Assembly: GCF_014863405.1 (NCBI RefSeq)
Contig: NZ_JACZZA010000004.1
Span: 124,001 to 188,000, forward strand
Direction of reading: 5' to 3'
Length of the DNA: 64,000 bases
Source: Dyella acidiphila
GTDB taxonomy: Bacteria; Pseudomonadota; Gammaproteobacteria; Xanthomonadales; Rhodanobacteraceae
Shown here: positions 33,955-43,691 of the stretch, piece after piece
Numbering within the stretch: the first letter of the stretch is position 1
How the letters are laid out: each line of letters begins with the position of its first letter
Position numbers and translations under genes: made by a program
Notes under the pieces: generated by a model
What the model was told of the DNA's origin: nothing
What the model saw: the letters and a program-made list of their open reading frames with translations, nothing else
The model's database searches: none

Positions 33955-34422
33955 TTACTTGAGCAGCGAGCGCAGCATCCACGCGGTCTTTTCGTGATCC
34001 TTCAGGCGGCCGGTGACCATGTCGGCGCTGCCTTCGTCGCCGGCAGCGTCGGCCACCTTGATCGCGGCGCGCGAGGTGGCGGCGGCGATTTCATGGCCGG
34101 CCACCAACTGCTCGATCATGTCTTTCCAATCCGGCACGCCGGGTTCTTCCTTGATGGTGGTGAGCTTGCCAAACTGGCTGTAGGAGCCGGGTGCGAATAC
34201 GTCGAGCACGCGGATGCGCTCGGCGATCTCGTCGGCGGCCAGCCACAGCGCGTTGTACTGCGTCTGGAACATGCTGTGCAGGCTGTTGAAATGCGGGCCG
34301 GTGACGTTCCAGTGGAAGCTGTGCGTCTTCAGATAGAGCGAGTAGGTATCTGCCAGCAGCTTGGACAGCTGTTTGGCGATGGCTTCGCGATCCTTCTTGG
34401 CGATGCCGATGCTGGTGGCCAT
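33955..34422 (-). CDS. dps: Dps-family ferritin-like DNA-protection protein
   Basis: Mini-ferritin of 155 aa that forms dodecamers, oxidises and stores iron with peroxide, and in some members binds DNA. The ferroxidase-site pattern is visible: H in [14 protein letters not shown], then [16 protein letters not shown], giving the His and Asp/Glu ligands shared between subunits. The start ATG at 34422 is fixed by a strong ribosome site (GGAAGGAG) on the minus strand. The N-terminus is short ([18 protein letters not shown]) with three Lys, as in DNA-binding members. Monocistronic and convergent with the TonB receptor. OxyR or starvation control is usual for the family; no site was identified here. 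Confidence 0.93.
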   Translation of the reverse strand: MATSIGIAKKDREAIAKQLSKLLADTYSLYLKTHSFHWNVTGPHFNSLHSMFQTQYNALWLAADEIAERIRVLDVFAPGSYSQFGKLTTIKEEPGVPDWKDMIEQLVAGHEIAAATSRAAIKVADAAGDEGSADMVTGRLKDHEKTAWMLRSLLK

Positions 34423-34520
34423 GCGGGTACTCCTTCCTAGGGTTCGGCTTGCGAGCTTACCGAGCCGCGCAGGACAGGGGAAATGGGCATTGCACATGCC
34501 GGTGATAGCCACCAGCTATC

Positions 34521-37500
34521 ATGTACAGCTGCATGAACGATACGAAGCCCAACACCTCCTCTCCTTCCGTCGCGCCGGAGCCCGGCCTGCGCGCGCTGCG
34601 CACCGCGCTGGACGGCGTTTGCAGCCGCGATTTCGGCCGTCTGCTCGGCCGCTGGCGCCATCTGTCGCGACGTCCGGATGCGAAAAAACTGCAGGCGCTG
34701 GCCAGCGATATCGCCGCTTCGGCCGAGCGCCGGCAGCGGCGTGTCCAGAGCAAGCCGCCGATCCGGCTGGACGAATCGCTGCCGATCACCGCGCGCGCGG
34801 AAGAGATCGTCAAGCTGATCGGCGAACATCAGGTGGTGGTGATCGCCGGCGAGACCGGTTCGGGCAAGACCACCCAGCTACCCAAGCTGTGCCTGGCTGC
34901 CGGCCGCGGCGAAGCCGGCCTGATCGGCTGCACCCAGCCGCGCCGCCTGGCGGCGCGTTCGGTGGCGCGCCGCGTGGCCGAAGAACTCGATACGCAGTTG
35001 GGCGACAAGGTCGGTTTCCAGGTGCGCTTCAACGACCAGGTTTCCGAGCACAGCCTGATCAAGTTCATGACCGACGGCATCCTGCTGGCCGAAACCCAGG
35101 GCGATCCGTGGCTGTCTGCCTACGACACGCTGATCATCGACGAGGCGCACGAGCGCAGCCTCAATATCGATTTCCTGCTCGGTTATCTGAAGCGCCTGGC
35201 GGTCAAGCGGCCGGAGCTGAAGATCATCGTGACCTCGGCCACCATCGATACCGCGCGCTTTGCCGAGCATTTCAACGGTGCGCCGGTGATCTCGGTGGAA
35301 GGGCGCGCCTATCCGGTGGACGTGCGCTGGCGTTCGGTCGACGAAGTGCAGGCGCGGCGCAACCAGCGCAGCGGCGAATTGCAGCAGGGCAGCGCCGAGC
35401 ATGTGGCCGCGGTGCTGGACGAAATCAGTCACGACGATCCACGCGGCGACGTGCTGGTATTCATGCCAGGCGAGCGTGAGATCCGCGACGCGCATCTGCT
35501 GCTGTCGCGCCGGCAGTACCGCGAAACGGAAATCCTGCCGCTGTACGCGCGCCTGTCGGCGACCGATCAGGATCGGGTGTTCAAGCCCGGCACCAAGCGC
35601 CGCGTGGTGCTGGCCACCAACGTGGCCGAAACCTCGCTGACGGTGCCGCGCATCCGCTACGTGATCGATACCGGCACGGCGCGCGTGAAGCGCTACAGCC
35701 AGCGCAGCCAGCTCGAACGCCTGCATGTGGAGCCGGTATCGCAGGCCGCGGCGAACCAGCGCAAGGGCCGCTGCGGCCGCGTCGGACCCGGCATCTGCTA
35801 TCGCCTCTACGACGAGGCCGATTTCGCCGCGCGTGCCGCCTACACCGATCCGGAACTGCTGCGTTCCTCGCTGGCCAATGTGATTCTGCGCATGCTGTCG
35901 CTGCAGCTGGGTGAGGTGGATGAGTTTCCGTTCCTGGAAGCGCCCGATCCGCGCGTGGTCGCCGATGGCTATCGCCGCCTGAGCGAAATCGGCGCGATCG
36001 ACGAACGGCGCCAGCTCACCGCCACCGGCCGCACGCTGGCGCGCCTGCCGATCGACGTGCAACTGGCGCGCATGCTGGTGGAAGCGCAACAGCTCGGCAG
36101 CCTGCGCGAACTGCTGGTGATCGTGGCCTTTCTCAGCATCCAGGATCCGCGCGAGCGGCCGGCCGATGCGCGGCAGCAGGCGGACCAGGCGCATGCGGCG
36201 TTTGCCGATCCCAAGTCCGATCTGGTTGGCGTATTGAACCTGTGGCGTGAATACGACACGGCGCATGAGGACCTGACACAGTCGAAATTGCGCGACTGGT
36301 GCTCGCGACATTTTTTGAGTTTCCTGCGCATGCGCGAATGGCGCGAACTGCACCGGCAGTTGTTGCTGGTGGTGCAGGAGCTTGGGTGGAAGCTCGATGC
36401 TGCGGCGCCTGCCCCTTCTCCCTCTCCCCTCCGGGGAGAGGGCCGGGGTGAGGGGACAGCCTCGCGCAGATCTGCAAACGCGCGGGAAACAAACCCCAAA
36501 AAAAGCCGCACAGAACCACCTTCCCGCAAGCCCCAGCCCCTCACTCCAGCCATCTCCCCTGAGGGGCAACGGAGTGAATCCGAGGCGGAACGAACCTACG
36601 AATCGGTGCATCGCAGCCTGCTTGCCGGCCTGCCCACGCAAGTCGGCCACAAGGACGAAAAAGGCATCTACCGCGGTACCCGCGAGCGCCGCTTCCAGAT
36701 ATTCCCCGGCTCGGCATTGGCCAAGACGCCGCCGAACTGGGTGTTCGCCGCGCAGATCCTGGATATCGGCGGCCGCGTGTGGGGCATGATGTGTGCGCGC
36801 ATCGAACCGCTGTGGATCGAGCAGCAGGCGGCGCATCTGTTGCGCAGCAGCTGCCGCGATGCGCACTGGTCGCGCAAGCGCGGCACGGTAGTGGCGTACG
36901 AGCAGGTAACCCTGTTCGGGCTGGTGCTGGTGGAGCGCCGGCCGGTGACCTTCCAGCAACAGGACCCGGCACAGGCGCACGAGATCTTCCTGCGCGAGGC
37001 GCTGGTACGCTGCGATCTCGAGGCGCGCGCCGATTTCGTGCGCGCCAATCAGCGCGTGCTGGAAGATGCACAGGGTATCGAGGCACGCCAGCGGCGCGAA
37101 GGATTGATCCGCCATGAAGATGAGCTGGTCGATTTTTTCCGCGGCAAGCTGCCCCAGGAGATCGCCGGTAGCCGCGCGCTGGATGCGTGGTATCGCAACG
37201 CGCGACCGGCCGAGCAGGCGGCGTTGCGCTGGTCGATCGATGACGTGATGGTAGGTGGCGCGGGACTGGATCCGCGGGCCTTTCCTGCTTCGCTGGAGCT
37301 GCCGCCGCAACGCTACCGGCTCGAATACCGCTTTGTGCCGGGCGACGATGCCGATGGCGTGACCCTGCATCTGCCGTTGGCGATGCTCAACGCACTGTCG
37401 GCCGCACGCTGCGAATGGCTGGTGCCTGGTCTGCTGGGCGAAAAAGTCGCCGAGCTGATCCGCGGCCTGCCCAAGGCGCTGCGCCGCAACTTCGTGCCTG

Positions 37501-38615
37501 CGCCGGATTTCGCGCGCGCCTTCGTCGAGGCGGAAGCGCCGCGCGACGAGCCGCTGACCAAGGCCCTTGCGGCATTCCTGCGCCGCACCACCGGCGTGGC
37601 GGTCGACGCCGCCGATTTCATGCCGGTCGAGCTCGCGCCGCATTTCGCGATGCGCTATCGCTTGCACGATGAAAAAGGCCGCACCCTGGCCACTGGCCGC
37701 GATCTTTCCGTGCTGCGCGGACAGTGGGAAGGGCAGGCACGCGAAGCGTTCTCGCGCAAAACCGATATCGAGCTGACGCGCGAAGATGTCACCAGTTGGG
37801 ACTTCGAGGAAATTCCCGAGCAGGTGCGTTCCGAAGGCGGCTTGCTGGCGTTTCCTGCGCTGGTCGATCTGGGCGACGCCGTTGCCTTGCGCGTGTTCGA
37901 GCGCCGCGACGAAGCCAGGGCGGCGCATCTCAAAGGTGTGGAACGGCTGCTGCGCCATGCACTGGCCAGCGATATGAAACAGGCGCGCCGGCGCCTGCCG
38001 ATCGCCAGCGCGCTGTCGCTGAAATACGCGCCGATCGGCAGCGTCGATGGTCTGCGCGAGGATCTGGTCGAGGGCGGCTTCATCGATATGCTGGCCAGCC
38101 AGGATCTGAACGTGCGCAGCGCCGGCACGTTCGAAGCGCTGCGTACGCATGCCGCGCGCGAACTGTTCGCCGCCGCGGTGGAACGCCTGAAGCTGGCTGA
38201 GCCGATCATCGAGGCGCAGGCCGAGCTGAAGCCGTGGCTGCAGCCGCCCTTGCTCGGTTTCGCGCGCGCCAGCTACGACGATCTGCGCGAGCAGCTCGAT
38301 GCCATGCTCGAGCCCGGCTTCTTGCGTGAACTGGCCACCGCGCGGCTGGCGCACTTTCCGCGCTATCTGAAAGCGATGCGCCTGCGCGCCGAACGCCTGC
38401 GCCAGGATCCGACCAAGGACCAGCAGCGCATGCTGCAGGTACTGCCGTATTGGCGGGAATACCTCAATCATCGCGCGGCCGCCGCCGCGGAATTGGATGA
38501 GCTGCGCTGGCTGATCGAGGAGTGGCGCGTGTCGCTGTTCGCGCAGGAGCTGAAGACGCCCGAGCCGGTGTCGGCCAAGCGCCTGGCGAAGGCGCTCCAG
38601 ACCGTCAAGCCATAA
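34521..38615 (+). CDS. hrpA: ATP-dependent RNA helicase HrpA
   Basis: DEAH-box RNA helicase, 1364 aa, close to the length of Escherichia coli HrpA plus an insert. Walker A GETGSGKTTQLPK begins near residue 109, D-E-A-H is at 207-210, and SAT (TSATIDTARF) and the helicase C motif QRKGRCGRVGPG follow. HA2, OB-fold and the long HrpA-specific C-terminal region (DUF3418) come after. Between residues ~632 and 685 two family A repeats are read in frame (SPSPLRGEGRGEG ... PQPLTPAISPEG), adding about 55 residues between conserved blocks. The frame is preserved, so the protein is probably functional with a disordered loop there. The start is ATG 34521 or 34533; neither has a clear ribosome site. Confidence 0.93.
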   Translation: MYSCMNDTKPNTSSPSVAPEPGLRALRTALDGVCSRDFGRLLGRWRHLSRRPDAKKLQALASDIAASAERRQRRVQSKPPIRLDESLPITARAEEIVKLIGEHQVVVIAGETGSGKTTQLPKLCLAAGRGEAGLIGCTQPRRLAARSVARRVAEELDTQLGDKVGFQVRFNDQVSEHSLIKFMTDGILLAETQGDPWLSAYDTLIIDEAHERSLNIDFLLGYLKRLAVKRPELKIIVTSATIDTARFAEHFNGAPVISVEGRAYPVDVRWRSVDEVQARRNQRSGELQQGSAEHVAAVLDEISHDDPRGDVLVFMPGEREIRDAHLLLSRRQYRETEILPLYARLSATDQDRVFKPGTKRRVVLATNVAETSLTVPRIRYVIDTGTARVKRYSQRSQLERLHVEPVSQAAANQRKGRCGRVGPGICYRLYDEADFAARAAYTDPELLRSSLANVILRMLSLQLGEVDEFPFLEAPDPRVVADGYRRLSEIGAIDERRQLTATGRTLARLPIDVQLARMLVEAQQLGSLRELLVIVAFLSIQDPRERPADARQQADQAHAAFADPKSDLVGVLNLWREYDTAHEDLTQSKLRDWCSRHFLSFLRMREWRELHRQLLLVVQELGWKLDAAAPAPSPSPLRGEGRGEGTASRRSANARETNPKKSRTEPPSRKPQPLTPAISPEGQRSESEAERTYESVHRSLLAGLPTQVGHKDEKGIYRGTRERRFQIFPGSALAKTPPNWVFAAQILDIGGRVWGMMCARIEPLWIEQQAAHLLRSSCRDAHWSRKRGTVVAYEQVTLFGLVLVERRPVTFQQQDPAQAHEIFLREALVRCDLEARADFVRANQRVLEDAQGIEARQRREGLIRHEDELVDFFRGKLPQEIAGSRALDAWYRNARPAEQAALRWSIDDVMVGGAGLDPRAFPASLELPPQRYRLEYRFVPGDDADGVTLHLPLAMLNALSAARCEWLVPGLLGEKVAELIRGLPKALRRNFVPAPDFARAFVEAEAPRDEPLTKALAAFLRRTTGVAVDAADFMPVELAPHFAMRYRLHDEKGRTLATGRDLSVLRGQWEGQAREAFSRKTDIELTREDVTSWDFEEIPEQVRSEGGLLAFPALVDLGDAVALRVFERRDEARAAHLKGVERLLRHALASDMKQARRRLPIASALSLKYAPIGSVDGLREDLVEGGFIDMLASQDLNVRSAGTFEALRTHAARELFAAAVERLKLAEPIIEAQAELKPWLQPPLLGFARASYDDLREQLDAMLEPGFLRELATARLAHFPRYLKAMRLRAERLRQDPTKDQQRMLQVLPYWREYLNHRAAAAAELDELRWLIEEWRVSLFAQELKTPEPVSAKRLAKALQTVKP
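36414..36455 (+). repeat. Family A palindrome (A10) inside hrpA
   Basis: Full forward copy with CCCTCTCCCC/GGGGAGAGGG stem, tail CCGGGGTGAGGGG and then CTCGCG, read as SPSPLRGEGRGEGTAS in HrpA. Confidence 0.92.
36537..36575 (-). repeat. Family A palindrome (A11) inside hrpA
   Basis: Diverged reverse copy: CCCCTCACTCCAGCCATCTC then CCCTGAGGGG. With A10 it forms a tail-to-tail pair whose ~80-base spacer is also translated. The arrangement is the same as A1-A2 and A6-A7. Confidence 0.85.
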
Positions 38616-38616
38616 C

Positions 38617-38705
38617 CGTAGGTTGGGTTAGCGCAGCGTAACCCAACAAATCTGCATCGGAGCAGGCAAGCATCGTTGGGTTACGCTGCGCTGACCCAAC
38701 CTGCC
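38617..38705. repeat. Family C palindromic repeat, copy 3
   Basis: CGTAGGTTGGGTTAGCGCAG ... CTGACCCAACCTG arms with the same inner GCATCGTTGGGTTA as copy 1. It lies between the hrpA stop and relA and probably separates their transcription. Confidence 0.9.
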
Positions 38706-38747
38706 GCGTTATGCTGCGTCCCTGGTTCACAGGGAAATCGCCACGCC

Positions 38748-40874
38748 ATGGTCCATGCCACCACCACTGCTGCGGGACACCTGGCGGCGTGGCAGGCACG
38801 TGCCGGTGCGCTGCCGCCGGTGCTGGCCGAAGCGCTGGAAGTGTGTGCGCAAAACGGCGTGAACGAGCGCGAATGCGGCGATGTGCTCGACCTGCTGGCC
38901 ATGCTCGGCTGCGATGCGCAGACCCAGGCCGCCGCACTCTGGTTTGAAGTCGCGCGCATCCATCCGCTGGTGTGGGAGCAGCGCGCTGCCTCGTTGCCGG
39001 AAGAACTGCAGCGGCTGGTCGCCGGCCAGGTGGCGGCGGAACGGGTGTGGCACTTGCACGCGCAACGGCCGCCGGAGGGCGGTTCGGAAGGTCTGCGCCG
39101 CTTGCTGCTGGCGATCATCCGCGATCTGCGCGTGGTGTTCGTACTGCTGGCGCGCCAGCTGGCGCGCATGCGCGCGGCCAGCACCTTGCCGGAAAGCGAG
39201 CGGCAGGAACTGGCGCGGCTTACCCGCGACATCCACTCCCCGCTGGCCAACCGCCTCGGTATCTGGCAGCTGAAATGGGAGCTGGAAGATCTCGCCTTCC
39301 GCTACTTGCAGCCCGACACCTACAAGCGCATCGCCAAGCTGCTGGACGAACGCCGCGGCGACCGCGAGAACTTCATCCGCGAAGCGCTGGCGGATCTGGG
39401 CCGTGCGCTGCAGGCGGGCGAGATTCGCGCCGATCTGGCCGGACGCCCCAAGCACATCTATTCGATCTGGAAAAAAATGCAGCGCAAGGCGCTGGAGTTT
39501 TCCGATCTCTACGACATCCGCGCGGTGCGCATCCTGGTTGGCAGCGTGGCCGACTGCTATGGCGCGCTCGGCGTGGTGCATGCGCTGTGGCCGCATCTGC
39601 CAGGCGAATTCGACGACTATGTGGCGCGCCCCAAGAGCAACGGCTACCGCTCGCTGCATACGGCGGTGATCGGGCCGCACGGCAAGACCCTGGAAGTGCA
39701 GATCCGCACGCACGAGATGCATCGCGCCAACGAGCTGGGCGTGGCGGCGCACTGGCGCTACAAGGAAGGCGGCAGCGGCGATGCGGATTTCGAGGCGAAG
39801 ATCGCCTGGATGCGCAAGCTGCTGGAGCCGCGCAACGACGATGGCGAACTGGCCGCCGATCTGCAGACCGAACTGCTGGAAGACCGCGTCTACGTGCTGA
39901 CGCCGCGCGGCGAAGTGGTGGACCTGCCGCATGGCGCCACCGTGCTGGATTTCGCCTATCACGTGCATACCGAAGTAGGTCATCGCTGCCGCGGCGCCAA
40001 GGTCAATGGACGCATCGTGCCGCTGACCTATCAGCCGCACAGCGGCGACCGGGTGGAGATCCTCACCGCCAAGGCGGCCGAGCCCAGCCGCGACTGGCTG
40101 TCCGTGCATCACGGCTATCTCAATACCAGCCGTGCGCGCGACAAGGTGCGCGCCTGGTTCCGGCGCAGTGCGCACGAGGCGAATCTGGCCGCCGGCCGCG
40201 CGCTGTTCGAGCGCGAGCTGAAGCGCCTGGCGATTCCCGACATGGATCTGGCCAGGCTGCCGGCGCTGTTCAATCTGCAAACGCATGACGAAGTGCTGAT
40301 CGCCCTGGCGCTGGGCGAGATCAGCCCGGGCCAGGTGGCGCGCGTGCTGCAGGAATCGCAGCAGCCGCCGGAACCGCCCGGCGAGCCGCTGCCCACGGCA
40401 CGGCCTACGGTCTTCGACCACAGTGCGATCAGCATCGAAGGCGTCGGCAATCTGCTCACCGTGCTGGCGCGCTGCTGCCAGCCACTGCCGGGCGATCCGG
40501 TGCGCGGCTTTATCACGCGCACCCGCGGCGTGTCCGTGCACCGCGCCAACTGCGCCAGCCTGGCGCGGCTGGCGCGGCGCGATCCGGACCGGGTGATCGA
40601 GGTGAGCTGGGGGCAGGCGGCCGCGCAGGCCTATGAAGTGACCATCCAGCTCAACGGCTACGACCGCAAAGGGCTGCAGAAAGATGTGGTCGGCGTGATC
40701 AGCAATGCCAACGTCGGCATCATCGCCTCCTCCAGCCGGCTGTTTGCGCGCACCGGCGAGGTGGAGATGCGCTACACCTTGCGCGTACGCGATTTCGAGC
40801 AGCTCTCCAGCCTGCTCGACCGTCTCACCGCCCTGCCGAATGTGGTGGAAACCCGGCGGGTGGGCGCCGGCTAG
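38748..40874 (+). CDS. relA: GTP pyrophosphokinase RelA
   Basis: Ribosome-associated (p)ppGpp synthetase of the stringent response, 708 aa. The N-terminal region lacks the HD residues of SpoT-type hydrolases, which fits RelA. The synthetase domain shows YSIWKKMQRKALEFSDLYDI, the substrate motif RPKSNGYRSLHTAV, and EVQIRTHEMHRANELGVAAH. A TGS domain (VYVLTPRGEVVDLPHGATVLD), the helical region, a Cys-containing zinc-finger-like segment (ARCCQPLPGDPVRGFITRTRG) and a C-terminal ACT domain (VTIQLNGYDRKGLQKDVVGV) follow in the usual order. The ATG at 38748 is chosen by homology; a possible AGGG lies 13 bases upstream. Upstream in-frame codons lie in the family C repeat. Confidence 0.94.
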   Translation: MVHATTTAAGHLAAWQARAGALPPVLAEALEVCAQNGVNERECGDVLDLLAMLGCDAQTQAAALWFEVARIHPLVWEQRAASLPEELQRLVAGQVAAERVWHLHAQRPPEGGSEGLRRLLLAIIRDLRVVFVLLARQLARMRAASTLPESERQELARLTRDIHSPLANRLGIWQLKWELEDLAFRYLQPDTYKRIAKLLDERRGDRENFIREALADLGRALQAGEIRADLAGRPKHIYSIWKKMQRKALEFSDLYDIRAVRILVGSVADCYGALGVVHALWPHLPGEFDDYVARPKSNGYRSLHTAVIGPHGKTLEVQIRTHEMHRANELGVAAHWRYKEGGSGDADFEAKIAWMRKLLEPRNDDGELAADLQTELLEDRVYVLTPRGEVVDLPHGATVLDFAYHVHTEVGHRCRGAKVNGRIVPLTYQPHSGDRVEILTAKAAEPSRDWLSVHHGYLNTSRARDKVRAWFRRSAHEANLAAGRALFERELKRLAIPDMDLARLPALFNLQTHDEVLIALALGEISPGQVARVLQESQQPPEPPGEPLPTARPTVFDHSAISIEGVGNLLTVLARCCQPLPGDPVRGFITRTRGVSVHRANCASLARLARRDPDRVIEVSWGQAAAQAYEVTIQLNGYDRKGLQKDVVGVISNANVGIIASSSRLFARTGEVEMRYTLRVRDFEQLSSLLDRLTALPNVVETRRVGAG

Positions 40875-40981
40875 CCGCCCGGCGCCAAGCCCTGGCCGCC
40901 AGTTGAACGCAACATCCTGCCCCCGGCGCGCCCCAGGGGCGCAATGTTAAGCTGCGCCCCTTGACTGCCACGTCTTGAGCC

Positions 40982-42706
40982 ATGAGCGGAACCAACGACC
41001 CGCGCGAGCCTTCCAACGGCCGTACCGAACCCAAGCTGGGTGACCTGGACCACCTGGACAAGCCGCGTCCGGCGCCCGCGCCGAACGACGGCTTGCCGCC
41101 GATGAATGTCGAGCCGGGCTATCGGCGCAATTCGCCGTCGGGCCGCAGCAAGCGCAAGCCCCGGCGCGGCTGGCTGATGCCGGTGTTGATCGTGGCGCTG
41201 CTGGCGGTGATCGCGGGGCTGTGGTTCAACCAGAACAGCCTGCGCGGACTGGTGCCGCGCACCGACTTCGACGATGTGCTGCATCGCGCGCAGGCAGCCT
41301 TGCAGCAAGGACATCTGGACGGCACCGACGGCACCAGCGCACGTGAGCTGTTCGAAGCGGCACGTGCCCTGGAGCCGGACAACGATGCGGCGCGCCAGGG
41401 CCTCAACGATGTCGGCCGCGCAGAAATTTCGCGCGCGGATACCGCCCTGCAGACCGGCAAGATCGACGAGGCACAGCAGGCGCTGACCAATGCACGCGAA
41501 TTGCTTGGCGGCGGCAGCGACGTGGATCGCCTGACTCAGGCGATCGCCAAGGCGCAGGTATCCAGCGGCCAGACCGGCAACTTGATCAACCAGGCGCAGC
41601 AGGCGCTGAGCAGCGGCAAGCTGGATGGCCCGGATGGTGCGGCTGCTTTGTATCAGCGCGTGCTGGCGGCCGATCCGGACAACGCGGTGGCACGCCACGG
41701 CATGGACCAGGTCGGCGAAGCGATGGCGGCGCAGATCCAGAAATCGCTCGATGCCAAGGATGCGGTGAACGCGTCGGTGGGCGTCGATCACCTGGCCGCG
41801 CTATTGCCCAATTACGCGCAATTGCCGACCTTGCGTGCCTCCTTGTCGGCCTTGCAGACGCAGAACAGCACCACGCTCACCGATGCGATCAGCCAGGGCA
41901 ACGACGCGTTGCGTGCGGGCCGTATTGCCGGCGATGGCACCGATACCGCACTGGCGCATTTCAAGACCGCGCTGACCATCGACCCTGACAATGCCCAAGC
42001 CAAGGCCGGCCTGGGGCAGGTGGCCGAAGCCTTGATCGTGCAGGCCAATGCGGCACTGGACGGTGGCGACACGGAACGTGCGCGACAGTTGCTCGATCAA
42101 GCCGGCGGCCTTACACCGGGTTCGGCCGACCTGATCGCGGCGCGTGCGCGCCTGAGCACCACCCAGCCGGCGCCGAACAAGGCACCGGCCGCCGCCGCTG
42201 CTCCTGCAGGCGCGGCAGCCAGCCAGGACGACAACACCCCGCCGCCGCAAGTCACGCTGAGTCCGCAGCAGCAATTGCAGGTCGCCACCATGGTGCAGCG
42301 CGCGCGTGCCGCCGCGCAGCGCGGCGACATCATGTCGCCGCCGGGCGATTGCGCTTATGACTTGTATCGCGGTGCGCTCGCCATCGACGGCAACGATCAG
42401 GCGGCCTTGTCGGGCCTGCAGGATCTGCCGGGCCTGGTGCGGCAGGAATTCAACCGTTCGCTCAGCGGCGGCAACCTGGTCAAGGCGGCCAATTTGCTCG
42501 ATGCGCTGTCGGGCCTGTCGCCCGGCGACGCCAGCTTGCTGCCGATGCGCCAGCGCCTGGTCGACGGCTGGACCGATCAGGCCGAACAGCAGCTCGACAG
42601 CGGCGACCGCAACAACGCGGCGCAATCGCTGGAGCAGGCGCGCAAGCTGTCGCCCAGCGATCAACGCGTGCAGCAGCTCACTGTGCGCATGCAGGGCGGT
42701 GGATGA
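40982..42706 (+). CDS. TPR-type single-pass membrane protein
   Basis: Protein of 574 aa. Residues 1-60 are hydrophilic and Pro/Arg-rich (cytoplasmic). A single membrane helix follows near 62-80 (GWLMPVLIVALLAVIAGLWF). The rest is a long periplasmic region of tetratricopeptide-like helical repeats with recurring LEPDNDAARQGL, ADPDNAVARHGM, IDPDNAQAKAGL units. A Pro/Ala/Gln linker lies near residue 395-425, before more repeats. TPR regions act as protein-binding scaffolds; no specific partner is known. The gene ends in an ATGA overlap with the following epimerase gene, so the two are co-translated. The start ATG has no obvious ribosome site. No precise function is assigned. Confidence 0.75.
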   Translation: MSGTNDPREPSNGRTEPKLGDLDHLDKPRPAPAPNDGLPPMNVEPGYRRNSPSGRSKRKPRRGWLMPVLIVALLAVIAGLWFNQNSLRGLVPRTDFDDVLHRAQAALQQGHLDGTDGTSARELFEAARALEPDNDAARQGLNDVGRAEISRADTALQTGKIDEAQQALTNARELLGGGSDVDRLTQAIAKAQVSSGQTGNLINQAQQALSSGKLDGPDGAAALYQRVLAADPDNAVARHGMDQVGEAMAAQIQKSLDAKDAVNASVGVDHLAALLPNYAQLPTLRASLSALQTQNSTTLTDAISQGNDALRAGRIAGDGTDTALAHFKTALTIDPDNAQAKAGLGQVAEALIVQANAALDGGDTERARQLLDQAGGLTPGSADLIAARARLSTTQPAPNKAPAAAAAPAGAAASQDDNTPPPQVTLSPQQQLQVATMVQRARAAAQRGDIMSPPGDCAYDLYRGALAIDGNDQAALSGLQDLPGLVRQEFNRSLSGGNLVKAANLLDALSGLSPGDASLLPMRQRLVDGWTDQAEQQLDSGDRNNAAQSLEQARKLSPSDQRVQQLTVRMQGGG

Positions 42707-43530
42707 CCGTACTCGTCTTTGGGGGCAGCGGCCAGATCGGGCATTACCTGTTACCGATGCTGGCGGCCCGCGATGAACCGGTGGTTGCGCTCAGCCGCGC
42801 GCCGCGTGCGCCGATCGCCGGCGTGGAATGGCTCTCCGGGCAACTGCCCTGGGTGCCGGCGATCGATGGCATCTCCGCCATTTTCAGTTTCGGTCCGCTG
42901 CAGCCGTTTGCCGACTGGCTGGCCGGTGCGCATTTGCCGCATGCGCCGCGGGTGATCGCCACCAGTTCGATGAGTGCCGACAGCAAGCGCGATTCGGAGG
43001 TCCCGGCCGAGCGCGAGCTTGCGCAAATGCTGCGCGATGGCGAGCAGACCCTGGTGGCGGCCTGCGCACGCCATGGCAGCGACTGGACGGTGCTGCGGCC
43101 CACATTGATCTATGGGGCCGGGCTGGATAAAAGCCTCACGCCGATTGCCCGCCGCGCGATGCGCCTGCGCGTGTTCCCGCTGCCGGCCGGCGGTGGCCTG
43201 CGCCAGCCCGTGCATGCCCAGGATCTGGCGCTGGCAGCGCTGGCGGCGCTGGATACGGCTGCCGCCGCGATGAAGATCCTGCCGATCGGCGGCGGTGAAT
43301 GCCTGCCGCTGGGCGAAATGTTTGCGCGCGTGCGCCGCAGTCTGCCGGTCGACACACTGCCGTTGCCCATTCCAGCCTGGTCGCTGCGGCTGGCGCGGCG
43401 TGGCGTAGCGCGCCTGCGCGGCCCGTTGGGGCGGATGGAGACGGACCTGGTCGCCGACAATGCGCAAATGACCGACCTGCTGGGTGTGCATCCGCGGCCC
43501 TTCCGGCCGGATGCCGATTGCTGGACCTGA
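42703..43530 (+). CDS. NAD(P)-dependent epimerase/dehydratase-like protein
   Basis: Cytoplasmic extended/atypical SDR protein of 275 aa. The N-terminal dinucleotide-binding motif is GGSGQIGHYLLP (residues 7-18). A strand ending ATSSMSADSKRD takes the place of the usual catalytic region, and TVLRPTLIYGAGLD is the typical downstream block. A classical YxxxK pair is not evident, so it may be a non-catalytic or NmrA-like member. The ATG overlaps the stop of the TPR gene (ATGA), indicating coupling. A 161-base gap precedes the PBP1B gene. The substrate is unknown. Confidence 0.75.
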   Translation: MTVLVFGGSGQIGHYLLPMLAARDEPVVALSRAPRAPIAGVEWLSGQLPWVPAIDGISAIFSFGPLQPFADWLAGAHLPHAPRVIATSSMSADSKRDSEVPAERELAQMLRDGEQTLVAACARHGSDWTVLRPTLIYGAGLDKSLTPIARRAMRLRVFPLPAGGGLRQPVHAQDLALAALAALDTAAAAMKILPIGGGECLPLGEMFARVRRSLPVDTLPLPIPAWSLRLARRGVARLRGPLGRMETDLVADNAQMTDLLGVHPRPFRPDADCWT

Positions 43531-43691
43531 TCTTCCATTCACATGCTGCGGCGGAGGGAGTGGATCGCATCGCCACAAACGCCGCCGCCGCGCGCCCGCC
43601 CCGCGCCACTTTTCCCCCAGCCGCGTTCATCCGGGCGCCGGGTAGGGCGCCCTATGATCCCTGAACCCCGCCTCTACCGGACGTTCCCACG

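Noticed and set aside
34878-38471. Open frame of 1197 codons on the minus strand opposite hrpA
   Set aside because: Antisense shadow of a high-GC gene; the composition (Gln, His, Arg rich) and lack of motifs argue against coding.
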